From Membranipora membranacea (Eukaryota > Bryozoa > Gymnolaemata > Cheilostomatida > Membraniporidae): DNA of 64,000 nucleotides. Of this stretch, positions 1 to 12,523 are shown piece after piece. A program made the translations under genes and the position numbers. The stretch is from positions 20,084,948-20,148,947 of the forward strand of contig OU612071.1 of NCBI GenBank assembly GCA_914767715.1, in the 5' to 3' direction. The notes below the pieces were generated by a model. It was given only the letters and a program-made list of their open reading frames with translations, made no database searches and was not told where the DNA came from. Each line of letters opens with the position of its first letter. Position 1 is the stretch's first letter.

Positions 1-19
1 ACCCCTGCCATCCAGATTG

Positions 20-270
20 TGGACAAATGAGAAGGTAGAGTGACAGGTGTCACTTTTTCAACATCAGATTTTCGACCAATGAGTACCCAGGATGGCAGGT
101 GTCACTTTTCGGACTTCAGATTTTTGTCCGATGAGAAGCCAGGATGGCAGGTCTCACTTTATAGCCTTCACTTTTTTGACCAATGAGAAGCAAGGATGGT
201 AGCTGTCACTTTATCGCCTTCACATTTTGGACCGGTGAGAAGCAAGGATGGCAGGTGTCACTTTTCCTCT
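20..270. repeat. minisatellite, ~53-bp unit, about 5 copies
   Basis: The segment AATGAGAAGCNAGGATGGCA followed by GGTGTCACTTT and a variable TCAGATTTTTGACC-like tail recurs roughly every 53 bp, with units beginning near 23, 79, 132, 184 and 236. Units differ by substitutions (AGGTGTCAC, AGGTCTCAC, TAGCTGTCAC). The array runs to the window edge, so its full length is unknown. A 90-codon open frame crossing it is an artefact of the repeat. Confidence 0.75.
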
Positions 271-279
271 CTCAGTTTG

Positions 280-705
280 CTAACTGTAAAATACCTGTAC
301 GAGTTTTGATTAATAAGTATCACAACATCTTATATGGTATGGTGGTTAGAGTGTTGGGCACTTTGCCAGTTGATGGGTCCTCGGTTCAAGCCCAACCTGA
401 TGTATTTCTTTTCTCTTCAAAATCGCTAACAGTTAAAAACCTGTCCAAGTTTTGAATGTGGGTTATCACAACATCTAATATGGTGTGGTGGTTAGAGTGT
501 TGGACACTGTACCACACCTTGGGTGCTTGGTTCAAGCCCAACCTAACATATTACTATTCTCTCTTGAATCGCTAGAAGCTTCAAACCTGTCCAAGTTTCG
601 AACCATGCTTATCACAAAGTCTGATATGGTGTGGTGGTTAGAGTGTTGGACACTTGGTTGGTAAAAATGTTTACCTGGGTTCAATCCCCGGCTGCGACAT
701 TATAG
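280..705 (+). repeat. three tandem tRNA-like (SINE-type) units, ~145-bp period
   Basis: Three successive units each carry a Pol III A-box-like stretch (TGGTGGTTAGAGTGTTGG) at about 341, 488 and 633, followed 35-45 bp later by a B-box-like stretch (GGTTCAAGCC at ~386 and ~530; GGGTTCAATCCCCGG at ~680). Between them lies a shared linker (CTGTCCAAGTTTTGAA, TATCACAACATCT). The third unit has the best T-arm match. A functional tRNA is unlikely because the cloverleaf is incomplete. A tRNA-derived SINE amplified in tandem fits best. Confidence 0.6.
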
Positions 706-3700
706 CAGTATTAGGCTCTGTAATACGGAATATTTTGTTGCAGAGTAATAGTTATACTTATACTAAAATTTGCAAAATTCTGGTTTTGTTTTGATTTTGT
801 TTTTGAAGTCCCTGTTCCTACTTCACCTGCTCCCACTGCTGGTCGGGTCTTCTCTGCCTGCTCTACTGATTCCATCCGTTTCGGACTGCTGTTGGGTCTC
901 GATCAAACGCTCTCCTGCTGCTTGTTGTCCATCCACAACTACCATCCGCCCATATGGCCGGTGTGTCCACCCATTCAGTTTTCTCCTTATTCATAGCTAA
1001 ATCCCTATCTTGTCAATTAGACTTAAAATAAATTTACTGAACACAACGAGCCCCCAACTCCTGTCGCTGACAACACCAGTCCAAGTTGCTAACCACCAGG
1101 CGTTTCAGACCGTCTTGAACATAGCAAGCATGATAGTCCATCTGATAACTGATATTTTCTACTCCAATAAAAGAACTAAGTGTTTTTTCGGTTGGGAGGT
1201 CTAGACTGACAAAGGACAGGTCATTTTCATCAAAAGAGCGGGTTGTGTTCACTCGGTTTTATGCCTGCTGAAACTTGGCAAAACATGTATGGTTTAACAA
1301 ATTAATTTCATTACGCAAGAGAGCCTCATTTCCACACTGCCATGTTTGGTGTTACAGCTGATGGACAGAAATTGGCGACTATCTTGCCTAAGATGGAATT
1401 CTTTTTGGCACGAAGAGCAGTCATCAATTATTTGTCATCTATATTGATTTGTTATCATTATTGTAATACAATATAGGATTAAATTGTTTGTTTAAAACTT
1501 CAATTACAATAATACATAATGATGAGACAATGCCATGCTATGTCTCACATAATGTTGCAGGCTTTAAAATGACATGAGAACAACATCAGATCAGATATAG
1601 ATTTAGGGAATCTCTCCAATATACAAGAGTTGCCTTCTCATTTTTGTAAAGAAGACAATCTCTCACAATTGCAGAAGTAATGGTCTCAATATTGTGCATC
1701 TTTGCTGAAGTGGGTTTCCTCTTTACAAGTATTCTCAATTTCTGCAAGCTCCTCTGTTCCTACCAAACATAAAAACATAGATTTTAAATGTGTGTAGTAC
1801 TACCACCCATGACTTCATATTTTTTACAAACACGTAACAGCTAAACCTAGAATAACATAATTTTCTGGTAAATACATCGTCGATGTTTAATTGTTACATA
1901 AGGCAAGAAGGATGGGATATACCGCTCTCCCTGCAGTAGGGGACAGCGGGACTTTACCAACATGGAGCAGAAGGAACCATTATGGACATAAAAATAGTTA
2001 TCTGTCAAAACTATGCAAGCACTCAGCACAGAAATAAGAAAATACCAAAACTGCCATTTTAGGTTACCGCATATGCCATTTAATCCCAACTAGAATTTTT
2101 AACAGCTGGTAAAAATGAAATGCATGGTTAATGGCATCTACTGTTAGGGTAAAATGTTGACTAAAATCTTTTTAAGAATCATTACAGCGACAATACTATA
2201 TATAACAATATATAGGGGTGTTTCTATTTTAGAAATGACGAATAAAGAACACTATGGTTATTTTGATCTTAATTTCTGTTACTTCCAATATTTGACATTG
2301 TCAGCCTTTTGACAGTTTCAATTGATAATTCATCCATCTTCAAATAAAAATTTCTTTAATTATATCTAGCTGAGCAACTTCTTCGTTTTAACGGTTTTAT
2401 GAGTATGATTGTTTCCGTTCATCGCACATTGTCAACCTCAAAGCCAATGTCATTCATTGTCATCTTGCTCTAAAGTATTTCTCAACTTGCTGACAATCAC
2501 TATGATTCCATGTTGCGCTTGCACACAATGCCTTCAAAGGGATGACACGCGGGAGACCGGGATTCAAGTCCCTGCCGCGGCAGATGTTTTTCATGTTTTT
2601 TCCATCATGGGAATGGGCAATGGAATGGGCATGGAACCATAGTGATAGTGTTAAAGTTGGTTGTATGACAAATTCATGTGTAACTTAAAATGGGGCAATC
2701 TCAGTCGAAATCATTTCAAAGTTGGTAATAAATTTTAATGTAAGTACCATATTTTTTTTCAATCGAACATTATCAACAAAGAAGGTGAAAATCAAACTTC
2801 AATGTTTGATTATAATAAGGCCTACACATTCGACACCGAAGCTAGTCTGGTCAATAAAACAGGACTTCGAATTTGACATCTAACCACTGTTATGTTGCTG
2901 TGAAATAAGCAGTCTACAAAAGTATCTATAACTAGAACAAGTTTGTTCGCTCTGTGGTTGTGTAGTGATAATACAAAGGTCGCCTTTTGGCGCGGCGCCT
3001 TGATACAAAGCTATATAGTTATCCCTCCAACTCCATAGAATGAACAATCTTGTTCTTATCTATACAATCTACAGTTTATCTTAAAATGAGAACAAGGAGA
3101 TAAGTTGATGGGACGATAATATCTAAAAATCTATAACCTTTGAAATTAAATTAAATTAAATTTGGGGCTATAATATACACCGTTGGTAAGTCATATTTAA
3201 TTAAAAGAAATTTCATTTCTCAGCGAAGAGGATTTATATGGGAAGGTGCAAACGCACATGCCTATTAGTCTGCCTGACATCTAACACAAATTGGCCACTT
3301 TTGGTCACCGCAATCTGGCTGTGTGAAAAATCTGGCCATACCAGAGCATACTGCAACGATTCAAACATTTTCAGCAACATTGCAATGGTCATATGCCGAT
3401 CACAACAACTAGGTAGGTATGTTTATTTACACATCTCATCACTTCCTCCTTGGAGTTCATTGATTTAACGCTCCCACAAAGTTTGATAAACGCAACCATA
3501 TCACCATCAGCCGAGGAGCTGACAATGCCTTGCTGTCTGCTCCTTCGCTGAAGGTGATAGGATTATTCACCCAACTGTGTAATAACTAGCAAGTCCCCCT
3601 GTGACTAGCTAAAACTAATCTATAATTTAACTTTGTTATTTCAACATACTGTGTGACCTAGGATAAGCATATAACTCTTTGATATCATTCCAATCTTTTC

Positions 3701-3975
3701 ATTTGTCAGACTGCCCACCCTAGCTAAACAAAAATTAATAAGTAGAAGATGAATGTGCGCAAGGACCCTGGTGTCTCTAGAGTTGTCATCTCATATTTAC
3801 TCAAAAAAATAACTTCTAGCATGTTACCAGTTTTTCTTGATTTGTACCCAGATGCAGTATTTTACTTGTTGTGCTCAGTCTTTGTTTTTTAGCTTTTATT
3901 GCACTAAATTAATATACTAAGATGGTTATATAAAAAATAATAATTGGTTGTAAAAGACAAAGGGACAACCAGATA
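706..3975. other. non-coding stretch, no gene seen
   Basis: Only short open frames without supporting splice sites or motifs. A T-arm-like motif (GGGATTCAAGTCCCTGCC) occurs near 2560 and could be the tail of an old SINE. Otherwise I recognise nothing. Confidence 0.5.
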
Positions 3976-3979
3976 GCCA

Positions 3980-4140
3980 GTCAAAGGCTAGTGTGAAGGC
4001 TGCCCAGCCCAAGTTTTCCTCTCCTACCGCACGACCCACCGAAAAGGCGGGGAAGCATGCCAAACCGGAGCCGGCCTAGGCCGCCGCCCACAGCCGTCCA
4101 GCAAGACCTGCCACGGCAACAGGCAGAGAAGCGGCCCCTC
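3980..4140. other. GC-rich island next to a LINE
   Basis: About 160 bp is clearly GC-rich (runs such as GGAGCCGGCCTAGGCCGCC) inside DNA that is otherwise strongly AT-rich. It starts exactly where the minus-strand LINE open frame ends (stop near 4139). It may be the LINE 3' untranslated region or a separate insertion. No coding motif is recognised. Confidence 0.45.
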
Positions 4141-5985
4141 ATCCCAATACGTACCTGTTGTATAGTTCTATACCACTACACAACAAAGACCTTTCACCTC
4201 TATTGTTGTTGGTTTTAATTGGTTTGAGTTTAGTTGATCGCGTATGATAATTGTGAGATTTTGAAAATTCAGCTATTTTTTCAGGACGATAAGTTTTTAA
4301 AAGCAATTTTAGTATAGAATATTTGAATAGCATATCGATCGGCATAATTTTCAATGTTTTAAAATACGTTGTGACATGAGAATTTGGTTTAATTTTGAGT
4401 ATGACCCTTAGGCTTGCTTTTTGAATGATTTAAACACATTTTAAATCTGTTTTGTTTCCATGCCCCCAAAACTCTAGACCATATAATAAATGAGGATAAA
4501 AGAATGTATAATATATTTCAGTAAGAGTTTTTTGGTCTAGGTAAGGAGCTATGGCAGGCATCATGAACAAACATAAATTCAGTTTTCTAACAAGTTCAGC
4601 TATGTGTTTGAGAATGAGATATTGCTGTCTAATGTTATTCCAAGAAATTTTGTATTCGGTTTTATTTGAAGAGGAATGTTGTTTAAATTGAGGGAAAAAT
4701 CATTAAAATTAAGTTTTTTGTTTGTTGCTCTAAAAATTATCTGAATAGTTTTATCATAATTTATAATCAACTTAATTGCAAGACACCAGTTTTCTATTTT
4801 AGTAAGTTCAATTTTCATTTTGGATGGCTCTGTGGAGAATATATTTGTATCATCAGCAAATAAAATGTATTTCAAGCTTGGTGATGCCTTCAACAGATCA
4901 TTGATAAAAATTAAAAATAGCAGAGGGCCTAAGACCGATCCTTGGGGTACACCTTTTTTTAGGGTCAAAAATGAGGATTTTGCATCATTGATTTGAACAA
5001 ATTGATTTTTGTTTGATAAATAACACTTCATGAAGTCTTTTGAATTTTCTGTAAGATTGTAAAGAGTAAGTTTTTGTATTAAAATATTATGGTCAATGGT
5101 GTCAAAAGCTTTAGAAAAGTCTAAAAATATACCCTGAGTGATTTTGCTAGAATTAAAATTTATATATAAATCTTCTATCAACTTATTTATGGCACCCGTA
5201 GTATTTCTTCCTTTCCTAATACCGAATTGGCTGTCAGTAAAAATGTGATTTGTTTCAAAAAATTCAATAATCTGGGCAGCAAAAATCTTCTCCAAAATCT
5301 TGGATATGACACTGAGTATTGATACAGGACGGTAGTTTGAGCAATTTGTTGGATCACCTTTTTTATGAAGTGGTTAAGCACGGGCAACTTTAAGTAGGTC
5401 TGGGAAACAAGAGTGTTGAATTGATAGATTTACTAAATAAGCTAGTACTGGAGCAAGGCTATATTTGTTGTCTTTTAAAGCTTGGATGGGTATTTTGTCA
5501 TACCCAGCTTAATTTTTAATGGAAAGGCTTTTTTAAAATATCAATTATTTCTTGTACCCAAATTAGGTGAAAAATCAAATTTTGGATGTAGGGGATTTGG
5601 ATGGTCAAAATACTGTCTAAAATCTCTTTTCGAAGCAGGCAGTGCCACTGCCAAGTTAGTACCAATATTTGTGAAAAAGTCATTAAATATTTCTGAAACT
5701 GCTTTTGGGTCATCAATTAATTGTTGGTGGTCATCTTTAATAGCTATACAACTAGTCTCTGTTTTTTTGTTTTGATTAAGCAGACTTTTGATAAAACGCC
5801 ATTTTTCATTTTGGTTGCCCTTACATTGTGAAAACTGTCATTTAAAAGAATTGCGCTTGGTTTCTTTGATACGGTACTTGGTAGTTGCGGTCAAATAGCC
5901 TGAGCTGAGATTTCTATTCAGCCCAAGTTGCAGCCATTGAATAATAATCGTGTCTTTTGGCCCTGGCCTCTATTATAATCGATAT
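4141..5985 (-). mobile_element. non-LTR retrotransposon (LINE), RT-containing copy
   Basis: The minus strand can be read almost continuously from about 5985 to 4140 as LINE ORF2. It starts with the endonuclease-RT linker (AVSEIFNDFFTNIG near 5700), followed by the start of RT (KKGDPTNCSNYRPVS near 5350), the RT core, and a C-terminal segment with YPHLLYGLEFWG (near 4480). The frame changes near 5360, in an A-run, and near 4600, and a stop lies near 4430, so the copy is dead but only mildly decayed. Endonuclease sequence is not seen, so it is 5'-truncated. Confidence 0.85.
4600..5295 (-). pseudogene. LINE reverse transcriptase core (broken copy)
   Basis: The longest open part of the 4.1-6.0 kb LINE gives 231 residues. 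Visible reverse transcriptase landmarks in order are FLDFSKAFDTIDHNIL (motif with the first catalytic Asp), KKGVPQGSVLGPLLFLIFIN, the catalytic box YILFADDTNIFS, and the TKFLGITLD segment. RNA-directed DNA polymerase activity of the family drives target-primed retrotransposition. The catalytic FADD is intact, but the open frame is cut by frameshifts on both sides (about 5360 and 4600). The clade is CR1/Jockey-like by general appearance; it was not resolved. Confidence 0.85.
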
Positions 5986-5989
5986 GCGT

Positions 5990-8330
5990 AACTTCATCAC
6001 CATAGTTTCAAATTAATCAGGAGTTGAACACTCACTGATCAAACGCTAGGGTGCAAGGGTAACCAACCTGAATTGATTGGTTGCACAGGTGCAAAGTGAG
6101 CTATTGCCTCTTCCATGACCACCATCTCGTGGCAGCTCTAGTATTATCCATATAGGTAACGCAGATTCAAAGATCAAAAAGCACATGAATCAAGAGCAAA
6201 AAATATGAGCAAATTCACACAAAAGTCAAATAATGTGAGATTTGGTTTTAATATTTCTTGATTAATACCTTGATAAGACTTACCTCTGCTCTATTCTCAA
6301 CTGTGCAGTATTTTTACATCCTAAGTGATGTTTTAGGCAGCAAACGCAACTTAAGAGCCAGCAGAAGCAGTTAAAATTTGAGTTATTTTAACACATTAAT
6401 AATTGCCATGTGTTAGTCAAGTGCCATGAGAGGTCCATGGACAAAACAGCTTACTAGTAAACTATTGCTTATACTACTCGCTACTAGATCTATTCGTATT
6501 ATCTTGGTTGTTCTATGCAGGGTTATTTTAGACTCACCCAGGCTTTTATTAACAATTATCATAAGCTTATAAAATCTTCATGATAGCCAAGAAAAGCGTA
6601 GATGGAATATCTCATATTATAAGAAGGGGGAGGGGGGGGGGGGGCAGTAGTGAGAGGAGCAGGGATTTGAATGGCGAAAATTTATGCTTAAATTTCATCG
6701 GATAAGAAGCGATCCATTAATCAGTATATAAACAAAGTATCACACTTTATTCAATTGAGGAACCGCAGCAAATTCTATTGGTTGACAATCAATACAACAC
6801 TATTTAATGTTGCATTCAGTACCAGGTCTAAAGCTCACTATGAGTATATCTCAGTACGGCCTAATCAACTAGTACGTTAATTAAATAACTGTATTCTGCA
6901 AAAATATTAAGCGCAGTACAATTGAGAGATATTGTTAAGGTCATGATGTCTCGAGGCGTTGCACCTCAATACCTCATGATGGGAAGTTTTGGTTCTGGTA
7001 TCTCATGCCGAATCATTCACAAGTCCAGCCTGGTTTCACACAGCCTGACACGAACTGGTTCTACTTCAATATCTACTCGATTTCAAGTGATTGTCTGACT
7101 CAGCAACTGGTGTTTTGATGAGGAAAAGTACATTTTTTTCTATGATAATTCATCGATTTCAACTTCAATTTAGCTAATGGCTGGTCAGAGACAATATGGC
7201 ACTTGATACTGTTAAGAGATAAATACAGATATATTTTTCTTTAGCCACATGTTACAGTAACCCTATATCTGCAATTTCGAAGAAAGCATAGTCAATACAC
7301 AAAAGGGAATGGTTGTGTAACAAAAATAATTATCAAAGCCTTTGTTTGAATTTCATTATCAGCACCCCTCGCATGTAATAACAGCAATAATTAGCCCATT
7401 GGCCTTTAAAAGAACAGCTTCAAGATTTTCTTCAATTTAATAATCCTGTCAAGCTTTGATATTTTTTACATAAAATAAAAATATGATAAGCTATAGAAGA
7501 GGTATAAAATATTATGCAGATTCAAGGTGTCCTTTGAAAATCACTGTTAATAACAAGTTATATAATTTGCATAACTAGTTATTTGTTATGCCTGCATATT
7601 TTGCAGGTCAACATTGAGTTATTTGACAGAGCTCCCACGCACAAACTACAACGATAGAAGCGGATCATTGTTGCTTTATCTATAGAAGAATCTCCAACCT
7701 TAGAACGGATTGTTAACATTCCGGTTCCTCCTATCTGCACCATGACGCGATTCATGTAACCACAGCACATGGTACATACACCCAGCTTAATTAGAGTCCG
7801 CCGGTCTGCTTCATTTGTATCTGGATGTTTTAAACATGAAGCCTACTCTTGTGCGAGGCGAATTAATAGCCCATTTGTAATAAGTAGCATATTAATGGTT
7901 AAGTATGAAAGTGTCCCTGGTCCGAAAGACTGGACCCCACCGTATGTTTGAACAATCAATGTTATATATTATAAGTACATGGAATATTCATAATTTTATG
8001 ATACTGCTTGTCACCAGGGCCTCATTTTTGCAAACCTGGCCTTATATAGTGAACCAAATAAATTTTAATTTTGGCGAAAAATTTTTTTTAAATCACAGCC
8101 GAAACAGCTGATTGGGCGTTCCCTGTGCAGCGACGGGTAAAATTCAAATTCTCCGCTCTTGTTTAAAAGGCATACTCTTTTTCTGAATAGAATTTAGGTG
8201 CATTGAATGTTATTTATTGCCAGAACCAGAGAAATATATAGATTGAACATCTGTTATAATAACAACTTAATATTCAATTTTATAGCTTTACCTGTGATAT
8301 CAGATGTCCTCAGGGTTGTGTGCTCTCACC
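5990..8330. other. non-coding stretch with a poly-G tract
   Basis: No supportable gene. A run of 13 G lies at 6632-6644 inside a purine-rich segment. All other open frames are short and without motifs. Confidence 0.5.
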
Positions 8331-8333
8331 AAA

Positions 8334-8339
8334 TTTATT
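8334..8339 (-). promoter_or_regulatory. possible poly(A) signal
   Basis: AATAAA on the minus strand, 42 bp past the stop codon at 8382 of the candidate terminal exon. It supports that frame being a real 3' end, though AATAAA is common in AT-rich DNA. Confidence 0.35.
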
Positions 8340-8381
8340 TTGGATATACACCAATCAGAAATTACAAAGACATTAGCATTT

Positions 8382-8982
8382 TTAAATATGCTGTTGACAT
8401 GACTTGTTGTTTTCTAGGGAATCATTTTTCCAGTTTCCCATAAGTTTTTGAGAATCTGTATCTTTGTTCAATTGCATCAAATACTTTGGATGAGCAGAAG
8501 CCAGTGCACATATATTGATGGAAACTATGAGGGTTGTCCCTAGTAATGTATAAACTACTGCTCTGACTTTTTCCTTGGAAACGAACTCTTCATCTCTGAT
8601 ATCATGGCTTATTACACTGGGTTTAGGATTGAGGGGATGTTTGTGGATGAAGGAAGAAGATGTGTTGTTAAGGAGAGGCTGCTTTGACTGGTTTGTTTGA
8701 GGAGTGGGAGTTGTGTGGGATGCATCTGCATCCGGCTCACCAGGTATTGGGATTGACTCTTCTTCTTCTTCCATTAGTTTGTCTGAGTTTTGTGAACTCA
8801 CCGGCAATGGCAGATTCCTAAACTCATTTTGATTGTCTTCAGTTAGTTTGACATTATTTGAAAGTATGTCAAATTTGTTTACATGCTTTGTGATATTGAA
8901 GCCAATATTGTAGGCGATAGATAATGAGTCTTGATTGAAGAATAATTTATGCAAACCAGCAATGATACAATACTCCCTTTTC
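8382..8982 (-). CDS. candidate 3'-terminal exon, one membrane segment, unrecognised
   Basis: A 200-codon minus-strand frame can be entered through a splice acceptor (TGTTGACAG) at 8983/8982 and ends at TAA 8382. The middle is acidic and Ser/Thr/Pro-rich, with EEEEESIPIPGEPDADAS and TTPTPQTNQS. After KEKVRA there is one hydrophobic stretch of about 22 residues (VVYTLLGTTLIVSINICALASA) that would span a membrane, followed by a polar tail. I do not recognise the family. There is no good ATG, only a TTG-led segment, so this would be the last exon of a gene whose earlier exons I could not identify at 9.0-9.9 kb. It may equally be chance. Confidence 0.35.
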
Positions 8983-9899
8983 CTGTCAACACGTTAAATA
9001 TGGGATATCTGGCATGGAAGATGACTCACTGTAAATGATGTGCTGTGAAGAGTCTTGTGGCCATGGAAGTTATTATAATTTGGATCGATTACTTCCTCTC
9101 CATATTTTCAAGTAGCCTGTATCCGGTGATCCAGATTACATCCCAATGGCAACTCGTTGATCAGCCCATCCAGTTTCAACCAAGTTGTAGGTAAAAAAAT
9201 ACCTAAGTACATAACAACCTGTACGCCATTTTTGGGATTAAAACTCAGAGCGATATATGTGAATGGCCAGCAAGAAAATCATTCAAATAGGCTCATTCAA
9301 AGGCAGGCGCCAATAAATAATTCATACAATATCTTTATTCAGAGTTTTACTAACATCGTCACATTTTAATAGCAATGGAAAAATGATTGATTGTCAAATA
9401 AACATCTTTTTCTGTATTTAATCTGGATTCAATCTTTATCTCATTTGAGGAATTTTTATATCACTAGATAGATGTAACAGTGTGCAATCTGTCAACTTAA
9501 TACAACAACAGGTGTAAGCAAGTCAAGGAGATGGCCAGGATTAACACTCATATATTTGTGAACTGTTAGAATGTACTGATTTGTCTATGGGATGCAAGGA
9601 TCATGGCACAACAACAATCATTCTTTCGACAACACCCACAATGGCAAACCCAACAAAGGCGCGTTCCGAATATAAAATCTAGAATGGTGTGCACCCTCTA
9701 TTAGATATCACAGCTAACCCTATCTATTACTCTGATGTTTGTGACAACACAAGGGGTATGCACAGTGTTTCCACTAGTTATCATCCTATGACCATTGCTC
9801 CCAACCACAGAAATTATGGTGCCATTCTTAATTCATACACTCTTCTTGATCATAATGTTAACTATTGACATGGCATAAAATTGTTTCTTTTATGGTCAC

Positions 9900-11062
9900 C
9901 TTTGGCACCTTTCACCACCGTGGTCCTGCGCGGGTGGCAGGTTTCTGCTTGATCCCAAGTTCTACCAAACACCTCAATCGCACTTGATCTTCAGCATCTG
10001 ATCCATCTAGATCATGCCATCTAAGGTCTGAGTTCACCATGTCGCACCATCTTTGTTTAGGTCTACCCCTAGGTCGCACTCCTTCGATTGTCATCTCAGA
10101 CACTCTCTGGATGTCGTCCTTACTTTCTCTCAGTCTAACATGCCCATACCACTGCATTCTCTTTCTCCTCATCAGATCTTTAATTGGCATCACTCCGGCC
10201 TCGGCTGTAATTTCCTCATTTCTCCTGTGGTCCTCTAGACTTATGCCCATACAGTATCTCAACATTCGCATCTCGCAGGATGAGATCTTATCCGCCAGAG
10301 ATCCTGTGATTGGCCATGTCTCATTTCCATATAGCAGAGCTGGTCTGAAAGGTGCTTTATACATCAATACTTTCAATTTTGTAGGCATTTTCTTGTCACA
10401 AAGCACACCAGTCAGTTTCTCCACTTATCCCCTGGTAATTTCCGCAGTCTAAAGGGTCTCCTTTCTGCTCATATATTGGTGTTATTGTGCTCTCCCTCCA
10501 GTCTGGTGGTATTCTTTCAGAGATGATGTTATTTAAACACGCTGTCATCCAGGTGTTTCCTCTCTCTTTCAAAACCTTTATGATGTCTATTGGTAATTGG
10601 TCTGGCCCTGTGGCTTTGTTGGGTTTCATCTTTCCTATCTGGATGTTATTGATTTTGGGTACTGGCCCTTGTACTGGCAACTGCGGGGGCAGTTCCTCCC
10701 TGCTGTTCTCATTATTTAGTAGACCATTGAAATAATTTTTCCATCTCATCTTGATTTGCTAATTTTCACACAAAATCTTTCCATCTATGTCCTTGACAAA
10801 AGGTATTCTGTCAATATCCTTAGATCTCCGATGTCTAGTTTTTGCTAGGCGGTGGATGATCTTCGGTCCATTCCTCTCTATATCGTATAAGTTTTCTGAT
10901 GCTGTTTCTTTTGCTACGCCACCAAATGTCGCCTGTGGAGTGTACAAGCCAGTGCAATACGCAGCCAGTCCCAAGCCTGGATGAAGACAGAGCGTTCAGC
11001 GACAGGAAGAGCATCCGGCCGATGAAACACCCAAGCCTCAAACCAATATGCTTAGAAACCAA
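9900..11062 (-). mobile_element. RTE-like LINE with internally deleted reverse transcriptase
   Basis: The minus strand shows, in order, a linker (SENLYDIERNGPKIIHRL, RHRRSKDIDRIPFVKDIDG, near 10960-10770), the start of RT (KMKPNKATGPDQLPIDIIK and KGDPLDCGNYQGIS, near 10640-10430), and then at once the C-terminal segment KLTGVLCDKKMPTKLK with LLYGNETWP and RCWCDM-like tail residues (10420-9912). The whole palm, including the FADD catalytic box, is missing at the junction near 10425. A TAG stop lies near 10757. The type is RTE/BovB-like by the GNETWP...MRMLRYCMG pattern. Confidence 0.8.
9912..10424 (-). pseudogene. RTE-like RT C-terminal domain
   Basis: 170 residues carrying the thumb and C-terminal region typical of RTE-type RTs: LLYGNETWPITGSLADKI, MRMLRYCMGISLEDHRRNEE, RRKRMQWYGHVRLRE and RGRPKQRWCD. 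It is fused at its start to the front of RT by an internal deletion. It has no catalytic residues and cannot be active. Confidence 0.8.
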
Positions 11063-12510
11063 TATTGTTTTTTTTATATTGTTGTCTAATTTCTATATCA
11101 CGTTTTAGACTAAATTGCCCGAGCTCTTGAGTCAATCAAAGGGCTAGACAATCAACCACGGAACTACCAAAGTTTGACTTGAACCCGCAACTCCTGCGGC
11201 ACTAATCGCCTGGCTGTGAATGGCAGTTGTTCATTTTCATTGCCGTTCAGTGAATTGGGTTTCATATCTGCTAAACAAACTTACTACTTGAAACATGATG
11301 GATACTCACCAGCAGGAACTGTCTTTTGAATTTGCTGTCAGAAAACAATTTTTTCATCACATATGGTGGAAGAAGTTTTTGCACTTTGCCATTATTTTTG
11401 TTTATACTGAAGTGACAAGAAGCTTCTGGTGCGGCATCTGCTGGCTTTTCTAAACAATATCCATAGAAGGAAATTTAGGTTAGTAGGCAACAGGAAATGA
11501 TGTGGTTATCATTATGTCTAACCAACAAATCAATACTTCCAGGCAATAAAATGTGTTTACTGAATGTTTCCCTATTTGGATTTTAATTATGGCTCATTGG
11601 ATCATAACACAGCATATATTTGTGCATTGCTTTGTTTGCCTTATGGCAATTTTCTTTTGCTGTGCAAATCAATATTTACATATCTTAAGTCTGTGAATCA
11701 TTTTCATTCTCCCATACAGACAATCCAATGTTTTCCCCATAATCTCCTTGTAAAACTTCCAGCATGATCTAGATTATGTTTCTTTGGCATCTTGTCAAGT
11801 ATCTAATCTAAGTTTCAAACAAATTTGATCTCTAAGTAAGATGTTAAACAACCAAACTCTTACCTTTTATTCCGATGCTTGTGAAAAGAGCTGTATGCAA
11901 TATGGCTGAATTGACAGTCAGAACAAAATATGCGAATGAAGCACAAGGAAAATGGTTAAAAATGGCCATTTAGCATCCGTCTCCTTGTTAGAGGGTGTAG
12001 ATTGGTTCCAAACAAATTAAACTCAATAGCAGCTAACAATGATTTAGTTGTTTTATTCTGGTATTTATCACCAAGTGATATTCAACGTTGCATAATTCCT
12101 AAAACTAAGCAGCCTTTTTTCCTTTTTTTTTGCAATGCAAGACAATTATTAGCAAAATTTCATCTGTAAAACATTTTTAGTTTACATACAGTTGCATTTC
12201 ATGTTTTTATTATGTAAAAACATCGATTTGTTTGTCTGTGTTGAATATCAAGTGTTCTCATCACAGCTGGAGTTTGAATGATTATGAAGCCTGTCAATAA
12301 TTGAGTCATGTCCGCTATCACAACAAATAACTGAAATTTGAATCTTTCTCACAGTGTAGGTTAGATAGAAACTTTCAAATGGTATCTACTGATCACAATG
12401 TGGACAATTGCCATTTTTTGCTTTCATTAATAGGAAATAAACAATTGAAATATTAGCCTATTTCAAACTTATGATTATATCAAATCCTTAAGCACCACTG
12501 CAAAATGTGT
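11063..12510. other. non-coding stretch
   Basis: No gene recognised. A T-arm-like motif on the minus strand (GCGGGTTCAAGTC, near 11185) may be a SINE remnant. A CATCTGCTGGCTTTTC stretch near 11430 resembles short segments at 21.4 and 21.8 kb. Confidence 0.4.
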
Positions 12511-12515
12511 CATAT

Positions 12516-12523
12516 TATATAAG
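12516..12523 (+). promoter_or_regulatory. TATA box of the small secreted-peptide gene
   Basis: TATATAAG lies about 30 bp upstream of a probable transcription start near 12546. It is followed by an untranslated exon ending in a strong donor (ATT|GTAAGTATC, 12591/12592). Its spacing to that exon and to the downstream coding exons supports a genuine promoter. Confidence 0.55.

Noticed and set aside
2500-2600. SINE at the T-arm-like motif GGGATTCAAGTCCC
   Set aside because: No A box at the right distance and no tail; B-box-like sequence alone is weak.
11140-11225. tRNA-like SINE on the minus strand
   Set aside because: Only the T-arm motif is recognisable.
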